In this document: positions 17,198 to 25,615 of the stretch, piece by piece | How positions within the stretch are numbered: position 1 is the stretch's first letter | Layout of the letters: each line of letters begins with the position of its first letter | DNA from: Halomarinibacterium sp034670265 | GTDB taxonomy: Bacteria > Bacteroidota > Bacteroidia > Flavobacteriales > Flavobacteriaceae | DNA length: 64,000 nucleotides | Direction of reading: 5' to 3' | NCBI GenBank assembly: GCA_034670265.1 | Contig: JAXMNU010000005.1 | Location: 226,052 to 290,051, forward strand | Notes under the pieces: model-generated | What the model was told of the DNA's origin: nothing | What the model saw: the letters and a program-made list of their open reading frames with translations, nothing else | Databases searched by the model: none | Translations under genes and position numbers: made by a program

Positions 17198-18481
17198 ATG
17201 AATAAAAGTTTAAAGATTGTTTCGGTTGAGGAAGCTGTAGGAATTGTAAAATCTGGAGACAGAGTATTTTTTCAAGGAGCTGCTATGACGCCCAATTATT
17301 TAATTGATCATTTATGCGAAAGATATAACGAGTTAAAAAATGTTGAAATCGTTCAAATCCATACCGATGGTGATGCTCCTTATATAAGAGAACCCTATAA
17401 CAAGGCTTTTAATTTATATAGCTTTTTTGTGGGAGCAAATGTGCGGAAAGGTGTAAACACTAATAACGGTGATTATATTCCCATTTTTTTAAGTGAAATT
17501 CACTGGCTATTCCGAAGAGATATTCTTCCGTTGGATGTGGCATTTATTCAAGTGTCTCCGCCCGACAAGCATGGCTATTGTTCTTTAGGAGTTTCAGTAG
17601 ACATTACACTTCCTGCTGTTCAGAAAGCAAAAAAGGTTGTGGCTTTAGTAAATCCTCAAGTACCCCGAACACATGGGGACGGGATTATTCATGCAAGTCA
17701 GATAGATTTTGCGGTAACTATAGATCAACCTATTCATGAGTCGCACACCAAACCCCTATCCGAAACTGAAATAGCGATAGGAAAACATGTGGCAGGGCTT
17801 ATTGAAGACGGCGCTACCTTACAAATGGGTATAGGTAATATTCCTAATGCTGTGTTGCACAATTTAGGAAACCATAAGCGCCTTGGGATACACACCGAAA
17901 TGTTTTCGGATGGGGTTCTTCCTTTAATTGAAAAAGGGGTTATTACTGGCGAGGACAAAGAAATAAAAACAGGTAAAATTGTAACCACTTTTGCTATTGG
18001 TTCTCCTAAGTTATACGATTTTATTGATGACAATCCGTTAGTGCATTTTAAAGAAGCAGGCTATACCAATGATAGTGCAATTATTAAAAGAAATCCAAAG
18101 GTTACTGCTATTAACAGTGCCATTGAAATTGATTTAACTGGGCAAGTTTGTGCAGATACCATTGGTCCTTATCAGTATTCGGGTGTTGGAGGGCAAATGG
18201 ATTTTATTCGTGCTGCATCCCTTTCTGAAGGAGGAAAGCCCATTATTGCCATGCCTTCAACGACAAAAAACGGACAGTCTAAAATTGTGCCTCATTTAAA
18301 ATTTGGTGCTGGTGTAACTACCACTCGTGCCCATGTGCACTATGTTGCCACCGAGTTTGGTGTGGTAAACTTATACGGTAAAAGTTTAAAGCAACGTGCC
18401 AAAGAGCTTATTTCTATCGCCCACCCCACCCATAGAGAGCAGTTGGAAAAGGATATTTTTGAACGCTTTTATAGCCTTTAA
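17198..18481 (+). CDS. Acetyl-CoA hydrolase/CoA-transferase family protein
   Basis: 427 residues, class I CoA-transferase fold of the acetyl-CoA hydrolase/4-hydroxybutyrate CoA-transferase type. It probably exchanges CoA between acetate and another acyl group through a glutamyl-CoA thioester; the likely catalytic Glu is in HTEMFSDG. Other family marks are FQGAAMTPNYL, VSPPDKHGYCSLG, GIGNIPNAVL and GVGGQMDFIRAA. The exact acyl substrate cannot be read from sequence. A CACCTTTGC promoter-like element lies at 17172. The gene ends at a strong GC-rich hairpin shared with convergent ssb. Confidence 0.88.
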   Translation: MNKSLKIVSVEEAVGIVKSGDRVFFQGAAMTPNYLIDHLCERYNELKNVEIVQIHTDGDAPYIREPYNKAFNLYSFFVGANVRKGVNTNNGDYIPIFLSEIHWLFRRDILPLDVAFIQVSPPDKHGYCSLGVSVDITLPAVQKAKKVVALVNPQVPRTHGDGIIHASQIDFAVTIDQPIHESHTKPLSETEIAIGKHVAGLIEDGATLQMGIGNIPNAVLHNLGNHKRLGIHTEMFSDGVLPLIEKGVITGEDKEIKTGKIVTTFAIGSPKLYDFIDDNPLVHFKEAGYTNDSAIIKRNPKVTAINSAIEIDLTGQVCADTIGPYQYSGVGGQMDFIRAASLSEGGKPIIAMPSTTKNGQSKIVPHLKFGAGVTTTRAHVHYVATEFGVVNLYGKSLKQRAKELISIAHPTHREQLEKDIFERFYSL

Positions 18482-18486
18482 AAAGT

Positions 18487-18511
18487 TGGGGCGGCCACAG
18501 GCCGCCCCAAA
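18487..18511. terminator. GC-rich bidirectional hairpin (copy 1)
   Basis: TTGGGGCGGCC and GGCCGCCCCAA form a perfect 11-bp stem around ACA between two convergent genes, with A/T runs on both sides. The same arms occur at 41058-41084 with a different loop. Confidence 0.75.
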
Positions 18512-18530
18512 ATCCATACAGTATAAAAAT

Positions 18531-18863
18531 TTATTTACCTAACATAAGAAGTTCGTTGCAGACTACTTCGGTAGTGTAACGTTTTTGACCTTCCTTGTCT
18601 TCCCATGAGCGGGTGGTCAATTTCCCTTCTATGGCAACTTCTTTGCCCTTGGTGACAAAACTTTCGATAATTTCGGCCGTTTTTCCCCAAGCCACTACAT
18701 TGTGCCATTGGGTATCGGTCACGCGTTCACCTTTGTTGTTTTTGTAACTTTCATTTGTAGCAATTGAGAATTTTGCCAACTTTTTACCTGATTCTAGGGT
18801 AACAATTTCAGGGTCGTTCCCTAGGTTTCCAATCAACTGTACTTTGTTTCTTAATGTGCTCAT
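18531..18863 (-). CDS. ssb: Short single-stranded DNA-binding protein
   Basis: 110 residues forming one OB-fold: MSTLRNKVQLIGNLGNDPEI, WHNVVAWGKTAEI and GKEVAIEGKLTTRSWEDKEG are typical SSB motifs. The protein stops right after the OB-fold (NELLMLGK), so it lacks the flexible linker and acidic DDDIPF-type tail that recruits repair proteins. It may be an accessory SSB used in competence or as an alternative to a housekeeping SSB encoded elsewhere (inference). It is the only gene on its strand here and converges on the CoA-transferase gene. Confidence 0.88.
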   Translation of the reverse strand: MSTLRNKVQLIGNLGNDPEIVTLESGKKLAKFSIATNESYKNNKGERVTDTQWHNVVAWGKTAEIIESFVTKGKEVAIEGKLTTRSWEDKEGQKRYTTEVVCNELLMLGK

Positions 18864-19108
18864 AATTTTAAATTTTAATTGTTAAACAGTTAATACTATC
18901 GACTCTTCGTTGAGTTCGACAGGACAAACATAGGGTAGGTTTTTTTTTCAACAAATTTTTACGCATTTACTATCGATTATTGTCGTTTGTAAACGTTTGT
19001 AAATATTTTTATACCTGACTATCAATACTTTAATTTTTTTGAGTTTATTGAACTTAATTCAAATAATCTATTATAAATAAAAATTATTAATCACAAATAT
19101 TTGTAAAA
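18864..19108. other. AT-rich intergenic stretch between ssb and the his leader
   Basis: It holds the upstream side of ssb. A small inverted motif ACTC-ttcgtt-GAGT followed by TCGAC at 18902-18919 resembles dispersed flavobacterial repeats. Short palindromes such as TTGAA-cttaa-TTCAA occur near 19048, but I could not fit them to a regular period. No ORF of note. Confidence 0.4.
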
Positions 19109-19141
19109 TTGTCTCGTTTTAGAATTATTTCAATAGCTTTG
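19109..19141 (+). promoter_or_regulatory. Promoter of the his operon
   Basis: TTG at 19109-19111 and TAGCTTTG at 19134-19141 are separated by 22 bases, fitting the Bacteroidota -33/-7 promoter. The leader peptide ATG follows 20 bases later. Confidence 0.6.
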
Positions 19142-19160
19142 TCGCGTACAAAAATCAAAC

Positions 19161-19220
19161 ATGATATTTAATCAATTACATCATCATCATTTTCACACTG
19201 GCTTTCAGGCGAGGAGTTAA
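19161..19220 (+). CDS. hisL: His-rich leader peptide of the his operon
   Basis: A 19-residue ORF reading MIFNQLHHHHFHTGFQARS contains five His codons, four of them consecutive. It lies between the his promoter and a terminator hairpin ahead of hisG, the arrangement of histidine operon attenuation: ribosome stalling at His codons when charged tRNA-His is scarce would free the antiterminator strand. Its 3' end overlaps that strand. Too short for routine gene calling. Confidence 0.85.
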   Translation: MIFNQLHHHHFHTGFQARS

Positions 19221-19280
19221 TGATATATGTGTAATTCACAAATAATTATAAACCCGTCTGAGCAATCAGACGGGTTTTTT
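19205..19280 (+). terminator. his attenuator: antiterminator strand and terminator hairpin
   Basis: The terminator is AACCCGTCTGA-gcaa-TCAGACGGGTT (19251-19276) followed by T residues to 19280. Upstream, TCAGGCGAGG (19205-19214), in the end of the leader ORF, can pair with the terminator's 5' arm CCCGTCTGA with one G-U and one mismatch, giving the competing antiterminator. A further stretch TTGCTCAGAC (19294-19303) is complementary to GTCTGAGCAA in the terminator and may add another alternative fold. Confidence 0.8.
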
Positions 19281-19318
19281 AATTCCTTTCGGTTTGCTCA
19301 GACAGTAATAAAACTAAA

Positions 19319-20176
19319 ATGAGCATTCTAAAAATTGCGATTCAAAAAAGCGGAAGACTTCACGATCAATCTCTTAAATTATTAAAAGATTGTGGGATAA
19401 ATGCCGAAAATGGAAATGACCAGCTAAAGGTCACGGCACAAAATTTTCCACTCGAAATTCTCTATTTGCGCAATAGCGATATTCCCCAATATTTGGAAGA
19501 CGGCGTAGCAGATATTGCTATAGTAGGAGAAAATTTATTAGTAGAAAAACAAAAACGAATTGCTATTGTTGAAAAATTAGGCTTTTCAAAATGCCGGGTT
19601 TCGTTAGCCGTTCCTAAAGGAATTTCAGTTTCAAATTTGAATTATTTCAACGGAAAAAAAATAGCAACCTCCTACCCTAATACGCTTCAGGGTTTTTTAA
19701 ATAAGAACAACCTTTCAGCAGAAATTCACTTAATCTCAGGTTCGGTAGAAATTGCGCCAAATATTGGTCTTGCAGACGCTATTTGCGACATTGTAAGTTC
19801 TGGTTCCACACTTTTTAAAAATGGCTTAAAGGAGGTGGAAACCATTTTATCTTCGGAAGCTGTTTTGGCGAAATCCCAAAAATTAAATTCGGAAAAAGAA
19901 GCTATTCTCAATAAGCTCACCTTCCGTATTAAAGCAGTATTACAAGCAAAAAACACAAAATATATATTAATGAATGTCCCTAATGAAAAAATTGAAGCGG
20001 TTAGTAACATTCTTCCCGTAATGAAATCTCCAACGGTCTTACCTCTCGCTATAGAAGGTTGGAGTTCGCTACACTCGGTCATTGACGAAAACCAATTTTG
20101 GGAAGTCATTGACGAATTAAAAAGTGCTGGTGCCGAAGGAATTTTAATTGCTCCCATCGAAAAAATTATACTATAA
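19319..20176 (+). CDS. hisG: ATP phosphoribosyltransferase
   Basis: 285 residues, the long HisG form with a C-terminal ACT-like regulatory domain, so no HisZ is needed. It joins ATP and PRPP, the first and feedback-controlled step of histidine synthesis. Recognisable parts are LKIAIQKSGRLHDQS, DGVADIAIVGEN, IATSYPNT, SGSVEIAPNIGLADAICDIVSSGSTL and the regulatory segment LMNVPNEKIEAVSNILPVMKSPTVLPL. First gene after the attenuator; its stop overlaps the hisD start. Confidence 0.96.
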   Translation: MSILKIAIQKSGRLHDQSLKLLKDCGINAENGNDQLKVTAQNFPLEILYLRNSDIPQYLEDGVADIAIVGENLLVEKQKRIAIVEKLGFSKCRVSLAVPKGISVSNLNYFNGKKIATSYPNTLQGFLNKNNLSAEIHLISGSVEIAPNIGLADAICDIVSSGSTLFKNGLKEVETILSSEAVLAKSQKLNSEKEAILNKLTFRIKAVLQAKNTKYILMNVPNEKIEAVSNILPVMKSPTVLPLAIEGWSSLHSVIDENQFWEVIDELKSAGAEGILIAPIEKIIL

Positions 20177-21462
20177 TGAAAACCTATATAAATCCCACTC
20201 CAGAAACTTGGGCCACTATTTGTGAAAGACCTCAAATAGCGTCAAAAGAAATTGAAACAACGGTAGCTCAAATTCTTCAGAAGGTAAAAACTGAAGGTGA
20301 TAATGCCTTAAAATTTTATGCTCAAAAGTATGATGGATGTTCTTTAGATTCACTATTTGTGACTCCTTCCGAAATTGAGGAAGCTTCCTTATATGTTCCA
20401 AAAGAGCTAAAAAAGGCTATAAAAAAAGCGAAGTCCAATATCGAAAAATTTCATAAATCTCAATTGAAGGAAGAACCCATAGTGCAAACTTCTTCTGGTG
20501 TAACCTGCTGGCGAAAATCTATAGGAATTGAAAAGGTGGGATTATACATTCCAGGAGGTACTGCTCCACTTTTTTCTACCGTTTTAATGTTGGGAATCCC
20601 AGCCATTCTAGCAGAATGCAAAGAAATTATTCTTTGTACGCCTCCTAAAGCAGACGGAAGAATCGCACCCGAAATTTTATACACTGCTCAATCCGTCGGA
20701 ATTAAAAAAATTATAAAATCTGGAGGAGCTCAAGCCATTGCCGCTATGGCATTTGGTACACAAAGCGTGCCTCAAGTGTATAAAATTTTTGGCCCAGGCA
20801 ATCAGTATGTTACAAAAGCAAAACAGCTAGTACAACAGGAAGGCATTGCTATCGATATGCCTGCAGGCCCTAGTGAGGTATTGGTGATTGCAGACGGCTC
20901 GTGCAATCCTGCTTTTGTTGCTTCCGATTTACTTTCGCAAGCCGAACACGGGGAAGATAGTCAAGTGGTTTTAGTAAGTAATGATGAAACTATTGCTGAA
21001 AAAATAATAGGCGAAGTGGCTGTACAAGTTGAAAAACTTCCTAGAAAAGAAATTGCCAAAAAGGCTTTGGAGAATAGCTTTTCAGTAGTGTTTAAAAATT
21101 TAAAAGACTGTTTCAAATTTAGTAATGAATATGCTCCGGAGCACTTGATTATCGCTTCTAAAAAACCCGAAAATTATGCTCAGCTTGTTATAAATGCAGG
21201 ATCTGTGTTTTTAGGAAACTATAGCTGCGAAAGTGCAGGGGATTATGCATCTGGCACTAACCACACATTACCTACCAATGGATTTGCTAAAAACTATAGT
21301 GGGGTTTCGGTAGATAGCTTTTGTAAAAAAATTACGTTTCAGAAAATTACTAAAAAAGGAATTCAAAAAATTGGTCCAATCATCGAAACTTTGGCTGCTG
21401 CCGAAGGTTTAGAAGCACACAAAAATGCAGTAACAATACGACTAAATTCCTTAAACTCATGA
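20176..21462 (+). CDS. hisD: Histidinol dehydrogenase
   Basis: 428 residues. It oxidises histidinol to histidine in two NAD-dependent steps, the last of the pathway. Characteristic segments are GLYIPGGTAPLFSTVLMLGIPA, IKKIIKSGGAQAIAAMAFGT, KIFGPGNQYVTKAKQ, DMPAGPSEVLVIAD, LLSQAEHGEDSQ, EYAPEHL and the SGTNHTLPTNG loop; the Gln/His pair in SQAEHG ligates the catalytic zinc with downstream residues. It starts within the hisG stop region and overlaps hisC by 4 bases. Confidence 0.97.
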   Translation: MKTYINPTPETWATICERPQIASKEIETTVAQILQKVKTEGDNALKFYAQKYDGCSLDSLFVTPSEIEEASLYVPKELKKAIKKAKSNIEKFHKSQLKEEPIVQTSSGVTCWRKSIGIEKVGLYIPGGTAPLFSTVLMLGIPAILAECKEIILCTPPKADGRIAPEILYTAQSVGIKKIIKSGGAQAIAAMAFGTQSVPQVYKIFGPGNQYVTKAKQLVQQEGIAIDMPAGPSEVLVIADGSCNPAFVASDLLSQAEHGEDSQVVLVSNDETIAEKIIGEVAVQVEKLPRKEIAKKALENSFSVVFKNLKDCFKFSNEYAPEHLIIASKKPENYAQLVINAGSVFLGNYSCESAGDYASGTNHTLPTNGFAKNYSGVSVDSFCKKITFQKITKKGIQKIGPIIETLAAAEGLEAHKNAVTIRLNSLNS

Positions 21463-22490
21463 AGTCAATACAAACATTAGTAAGAAATAATATCCAATCA
21501 TTAAAGCCGTATTCCAGCGCGCGAGATGAATTTTCAGGACAAGAAGGAATTTTTCTGGATGCCAACGAAAATCCTTTTGGTTCCTATAATCGGTATCCCG
21601 ATCCGTATCAAAACCGTTTAAAAGATGAGGTTTCCAAATTAAAAAACATCCCAAATAAAAACATTTTTGTGGGCAACGGGAGTGATGAAGCTATCGATTT
21701 ACTTTTTAGAATATTCTGCAATCCTGGAAAAGACAAAGCCCTCACTTTTACACCAACCTATGGCATGTATAAAGTTTCGGCAGCAATAAACGATATTGAA
21801 TTAATTGAAATTCCATTAAATCAATCCTATACCATTGAAGAATCTACAATTAAAAACTATTACAATAATCCTGAGCTAAAACTCATTTTTATTTGTTCAC
21901 CCAATAATCCAACAGGAAATTATATTCCTTTAAAAACAGTACAAAATATTGTTGAAAATTTTAACGGAATTGTGGTGATAGACGAAGCCTATATAGACTT
22001 TTCAGATAATGCTTCGATACTAAAAAACCTTTCAAAATATTCAAACTTAGTAGTGCTTCAAACACTCAGCAAAGCCTGGGGATTGGCAGGAGCACGAATT
22101 GGTTTTGCCTTTGCGAATGAAGAAATTATACACTATTTCAACAAAGTGAAACCACCTTACAATGTTAGTACAGCGAATCAACAATTGGCAATCAAAGCCC
22201 TTAAAAACACTACTTCATTTAAAAAAACAAAAGCTGAAATTCTTGTTGAAAAGGAAAAACTTAGCGTAGCACTTTACAATATAAAAGGAGTGCAACGCAT
22301 ATTTCCCTCGGAAACCAATTTTTTACTCATTCAAATGGATAATGCGAACGAAATTTATCAAAAGTTGGTGGCTGAAAAATTAATTGTACGTAACCGAAGT
22401 TCACAAATTGAAAATGCATTAAGAATTACTATTGGAAGTCCTTCCGAAAACAAAAAATTAATTGAAACCCTTCAAAAAATTACTAAATGA
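21459..22490 (+). CDS. hisC: Histidinol-phosphate aminotransferase
   Basis: 343 residues, a PLP-dependent class I/II aminotransferase. It converts imidazole-acetol phosphate plus glutamate to histidinol phosphate. LDANENPFG near the N-terminus is the HisC signature, CSPNNPTGN and VVIDEAYIDFS hold PLP-contacting residues, and the Schiff-base Lys is in LSKAWGLAGARIG. It overlaps hisD and hisB by 4 bases on each side. Confidence 0.97.
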   Translation: MKSIQTLVRNNIQSLKPYSSARDEFSGQEGIFLDANENPFGSYNRYPDPYQNRLKDEVSKLKNIPNKNIFVGNGSDEAIDLLFRIFCNPGKDKALTFTPTYGMYKVSAAINDIELIEIPLNQSYTIEESTIKNYYNNPELKLIFICSPNNPTGNYIPLKTVQNIVENFNGIVVIDEAYIDFSDNASILKNLSKYSNLVVLQTLSKAWGLAGARIGFAFANEEIIHYFNKVKPPYNVSTANQQLAIKALKNTTSFKKTKAEILVEKEKLSVALYNIKGVQRIFPSETNFLLIQMDNANEIYQKLVAEKLIVRNRSSQIENALRITIGSPSENKKLIETLQKITK

Positions 22491-23578
22491 AAAAAGTACT
22501 ATTTATAGACCGAGACGGCACGCTAATTTTAGAACCTCCTATCACCGAGCAAATTGATAGTTTAGAGGTTCTGGAATATTACCCAGGCGTGTTTCAATGG
22601 CTTTCCAGAATTGTGAGAGAGCTTAATTATGAGTTGGTAATGATTACCAATCAGGATGGTTTAGGAACTGCTTCGTTCCCTGAAGAAACCTTTTGGCCAG
22701 CTCATAACAAAATGTTGGAAGCCTTTAAAAATGAAGATATTGAGTTTAAGGAAATATATATCGATAAATCGTTTCCCGAGGAAAATGCCCCCACACGAAA
22801 GCCTAAAACGGGGCTGTTGCAAAAGTACATTTATGGAAATTACGATTTAAAAAATTCTTTTACCATTGGGGATCGAGAAACCGATATAGAATTGGCCGAA
22901 AACTTAGGAGCACAAGGGATCTTTTTAGGAGAAAATTGCTCAAGAAAAACAGCATTAACGACCACTAGTTGGAAAGAAATCTATCAATTTTTAAAAGCAA
23001 AACCCAGAACAGCTACGGTTAAAAGAAAGACGAAAGAAACCGAAATAAATGTTTATGTAAATCTTGACGGAACAGGACAAGGAACCATAAATACAGGACT
23101 CGCCTTCTTTGACCACATGCTTGAACAAATTACCAAACACGGCAACATAGATCTTAAAATTGAGGTGAAAGGTGATCTTGAAATAGACGAACACCACACC
23201 ATCGAGGATACGGCCTTAACACTTGGCAAAGCATTCTTAAAAGCATTGGATTCAAAAAAAGCGATTGAACGTTATGGTTTTTTACTTCCTATGGATGATT
23301 GTTTGGCACAAGTCGCATTGGATTTTGGTGGACGGCCTTGGTTGGTATGGGATGCCGTTTTTAAAAGAGAAAAAATTGGTGATGTCCCTACCGAACTATT
23401 TTTCCACTTTTTTAAATCGTTTACCGATACCGCAAAATGCAACCTCAACATAAAGGCTGAAGGTAATAACGAACACCACAAAATAGAATCCATCTTTAAG
23501 GCTTTTGCAAAAGCAATAAAAATGGCTATTCAAAAAAATGAAAATTATTCCATTCCAAGCACCAAAGGAACCCTATGA
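22487..23578 (+). CDS. hisB: Bifunctional histidinol-phosphatase/IGP dehydratase
   Basis: 363 residues in two domains. Residues 1-165 are a HAD phosphatase (FIDRDGTLI, MITNQDGLGT, RKPKTGL, TIGDRETD) that dephosphorylates histidinol phosphate. Residues 170-363 are imidazoleglycerol-phosphate dehydratase with metal-binding FFDHML, DEHHTIED, FFHFFKSF and GNNEHHKIES. The phosphatase loop that binds zinc through Cys and His in E. coli HisB reads DKSFPEENAPTRKP here, so the zinc site is absent. Overlaps hisC and hisH by 4 bases. Confidence 0.96.
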   Translation: MKKVLFIDRDGTLILEPPITEQIDSLEVLEYYPGVFQWLSRIVRELNYELVMITNQDGLGTASFPEETFWPAHNKMLEAFKNEDIEFKEIYIDKSFPEENAPTRKPKTGLLQKYIYGNYDLKNSFTIGDRETDIELAENLGAQGIFLGENCSRKTALTTTSWKEIYQFLKAKPRTATVKRKTKETEINVYVNLDGTGQGTINTGLAFFDHMLEQITKHGNIDLKIEVKGDLEIDEHHTIEDTALTLGKAFLKALDSKKAIERYGFLLPMDDCLAQVALDFGGRPWLVWDAVFKREKIGDVPTELFFHFFKSFTDTAKCNLNIKAEGNNEHHKIESIFKAFAKAIKMAIQKNENYSIPSTKGTL

Positions 23579-24153
23579 TAGCCATACTAGAGTACAATGC
23601 AGGAAATATAAAATCGGTTCAAAATGCTTTGCATCGGTTAGGATATACTTCAGTAATAACCAACAATCGAGACTCGCTTTTAAAAGCAGATAAAGTCATT
23701 ATTCCAGGTGTGGGTGAGGCAAGTTCTGCTATAAAATATTTAAAAGAAAAAGAGTTAGACACTTTCATCCCTACCCTAAAACAACCCGTTTTAGGCATTT
23801 GTTTAGGACTTCAACTATTGTGCAAGCAAAGTGAAGAAGGCAACACACCTTGTCTTGGTATTTTTGAAAGTGAGGTAAAATTGTTTCCTTCTTTGGATAT
23901 TATTCCGCATATGGGGTGGAACAATTTTACCGAAACACAAGGAACATTAACACAGGGTATAAAACTCTCTCAGGATTTTTATTATATCCACAGCTATTAT
24001 GCAACAATTTCCAAAGACACAAAATCGGTATGTGATTATATCCTTCCATTTAGTGCTACACTAGAAAAAGACAATTTTTTTGCGACACAATTTCACCCAG
24101 AAAAATCAGCTTTAGTTGGTGAAACCTTATTGAAAAACTTTTTAAAATTATGA
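23575..24153 (+). CDS. hisH: Imidazole glycerol phosphate synthase, glutaminase subunit
   Basis: 192 residues, class I glutamine amidotransferase. It releases ammonia from glutamine and channels it to HisF. The nucleophile Cys is in GICLGLQLL, the catalytic His and Glu are in TQFHPEKSA, and the oxyanion region is IPGVGEASSA. It overlaps hisB and hisA by 4 bases. Confidence 0.97.
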   Translation: MIAILEYNAGNIKSVQNALHRLGYTSVITNNRDSLLKADKVIIPGVGEASSAIKYLKEKELDTFIPTLKQPVLGICLGLQLLCKQSEEGNTPCLGIFESEVKLFPSLDIIPHMGWNNFTETQGTLTQGIKLSQDFYYIHSYYATISKDTKSVCDYILPFSATLEKDNFFATQFHPEKSALVGETLLKNFLKL

Positions 24154-24863
24154 GAATTATACCTGCCATAGATATTATAGATGGAAAATGTGTTCGCTTA
24201 ACCAAAGGCGATTATAACACTCAAAAAACATACAACGAAAACCCACTGGAAGTAGCTAAACAATTTGAAGCTGCTGGCATTAAATATGTACATTTAGTAG
24301 ATCTTGACGGTGCAAAATCGAAGCAGATTGTAAATTATAAAGTACTCGAAAAACTAGCTTCACAAACTAATTTAAAAATAGATTTTGGAGGCGGACTTAA
24401 AAGTGATGCCGATGTAAAAATTGCTTTTGAAAGTGGTGCTGCACAAATTACAGGCGGCAGCATTGCGGTTTCAAAACCTGCCGTTTTTGAGCAATGGATA
24501 AATACCTACGGAAGCAAAAAAATCATCCTTGGCGCCGATTGTAAAAACCGAAAAATTGCTACCCATGGGTGGTTAGAAAAATCTTCGTGGGATGTGTTGG
24601 AGTTTATTCAGGAATATGAAGAAAAAGGAGTGGACCAGGTTATTTGTACCGATATTGAAAAAGATGGGATGCTCCTTGGTCCTTCTTTAAACTTGTATCG
24701 CGAAATCCTTTTAAAAACAAACATAAAACTCATTGCTAGTGGTGGTGTTTCCTCTATAAACGATTTAGAAAAACTGAAAGCATTAGGATGCGACGGGGCT
24801 ATTGTTGGCAAAGCCTTTTACGAAGGAAAAATAACTTTAAAACAATTGGAAATAGTATGCTAA
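24150..24863 (+). CDS. hisA: ProFAR isomerase HisA
   Basis: 237 residues, a half-duplicated TIM barrel. It performs the Amadori rearrangement of ProFAR to PRFAR. Catalytic Asp residues are in IPAIDIIDGKCVRL (first half) and CTDIEKDGML (second half); phosphate is bound by DFGGGLKS and ASGGVSS. It lacks the long C-terminal extension of some homologues. It overlaps hisH by 4 and hisF by 7 bases. Confidence 0.96.
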   Translation: MRIIPAIDIIDGKCVRLTKGDYNTQKTYNENPLEVAKQFEAAGIKYVHLVDLDGAKSKQIVNYKVLEKLASQTNLKIDFGGGLKSDADVKIAFESGAAQITGGSIAVSKPAVFEQWINTYGSKKIILGADCKNRKIATHGWLEKSSWDVLEFIQEYEEKGVDQVICTDIEKDGMLLGPSLNLYREILLKTNIKLIASGGVSSINDLEKLKALGCDGAIVGKAFYEGKITLKQLEIVC

Positions 24864-25615
24864 AAAAACGCATTATCCCCTGTTTGGATATTAAAAACGG
24901 ACGCACTGTAAAAGGAATTAACTTTAAAGAATTACGGGATGCTGGCGACCCTGTTGAACTTGCAAAACGTTATGAAGCAGAAGGTGCAGATGAACTCGTT
25001 TTTTTAGATATTTCTGCCACCCAAGAACGCCGCGCCACGCTTATCCCTTTGGTAGAAGAATTGGCTTCTCTCCTTAGCATCCCTTTTACAGTGGGCGGAG
25101 GCATTACGTCGGTTCAAGATGTTTCGGTGTTGTTAAAAGCTGGTGCCGACAAAGTTTCAATTAATAGTGCCGCCGTTAAAAATCCTGAATTGCTGAAAGA
25201 ACTTTCCGAAGCATTTGGAAGTCAGTGTATCGTTTTGGCTATAGATTCAAAAGAGATAAAAGGAAACGATATTGTTTTTATACACGGCGGAAAAAAACCA
25301 ACTCCATTAAACACCATAAATTGGGCAAAACAAGGCGTAGCCCTTGGAGCTGGCGAACTACTAGTCACCTCCATGGATTATGATGGGACAAAAAACGGAT
25401 TTGACGTACGTTTATTAAGTGAAATTACTCAAGCAGTACAAGTCCCTATAATTGCTTCAGGCGGAGCGGGAACAAAAGCACATTTTTCAGAAGTTTTTCA
25501 AAAAACAAAAGCTACAGGAGCCTTGGCTGCGAGTATTTTTCACTTTGGTGAAATAAGTATCCCCGATTTAAAAAAAGAAGTAATAAACAATGAAATCCCC
25601 ATACGATGGAAATAG
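24857..25615 (+). CDS. hisF: Imidazole glycerol phosphate synthase, cyclase subunit
   Basis: 252 residues from MLKKRIIPCLDIKNGRTVKG; a longer in-frame extension to 24788 lies inside hisA and is rejected. HisF uses ammonia from HisH to turn PRFAR into IGP and AICAR. The catalytic Asp residues are in CLDIKNGR and TSMDYDGTKNG, and phosphate-binding loops are VGGGITS and ASGGAGT. It overlaps hisIE by 10 bases. Confidence 0.97.
   Translation: MLKKRIIPCLDIKNGRTVKGINFKELRDAGDPVELAKRYEAEGADELVFLDISATQERRATLIPLVEELASLLSIPFTVGGGITSVQDVSVLLKAGADKVSINSAAVKNPELLKELSEAFGSQCIVLAIDSKEIKGNDIVFIHGGKKPTPLNTINWAKQGVALGAGELLVTSMDYDGTKNGFDVRLLSEITQAVQVPIIASGGAGTKAHFSEVFQKTKATGALAASIFHFGEISIPDLKKEVINNEIPIRWK

Noticed and set aside
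18940..19108. Third palindrome array
   Set aside because: Several small palindromes occur, but their centres do not fit a 21-22 bp period by eye.
24788..24856. Longer hisF starting at 24788
   Set aside because: The extension lies within hisA in another frame and lacks HisF sequence; the conserved N-terminus MLKKRIIPCLDI begins at 24857.
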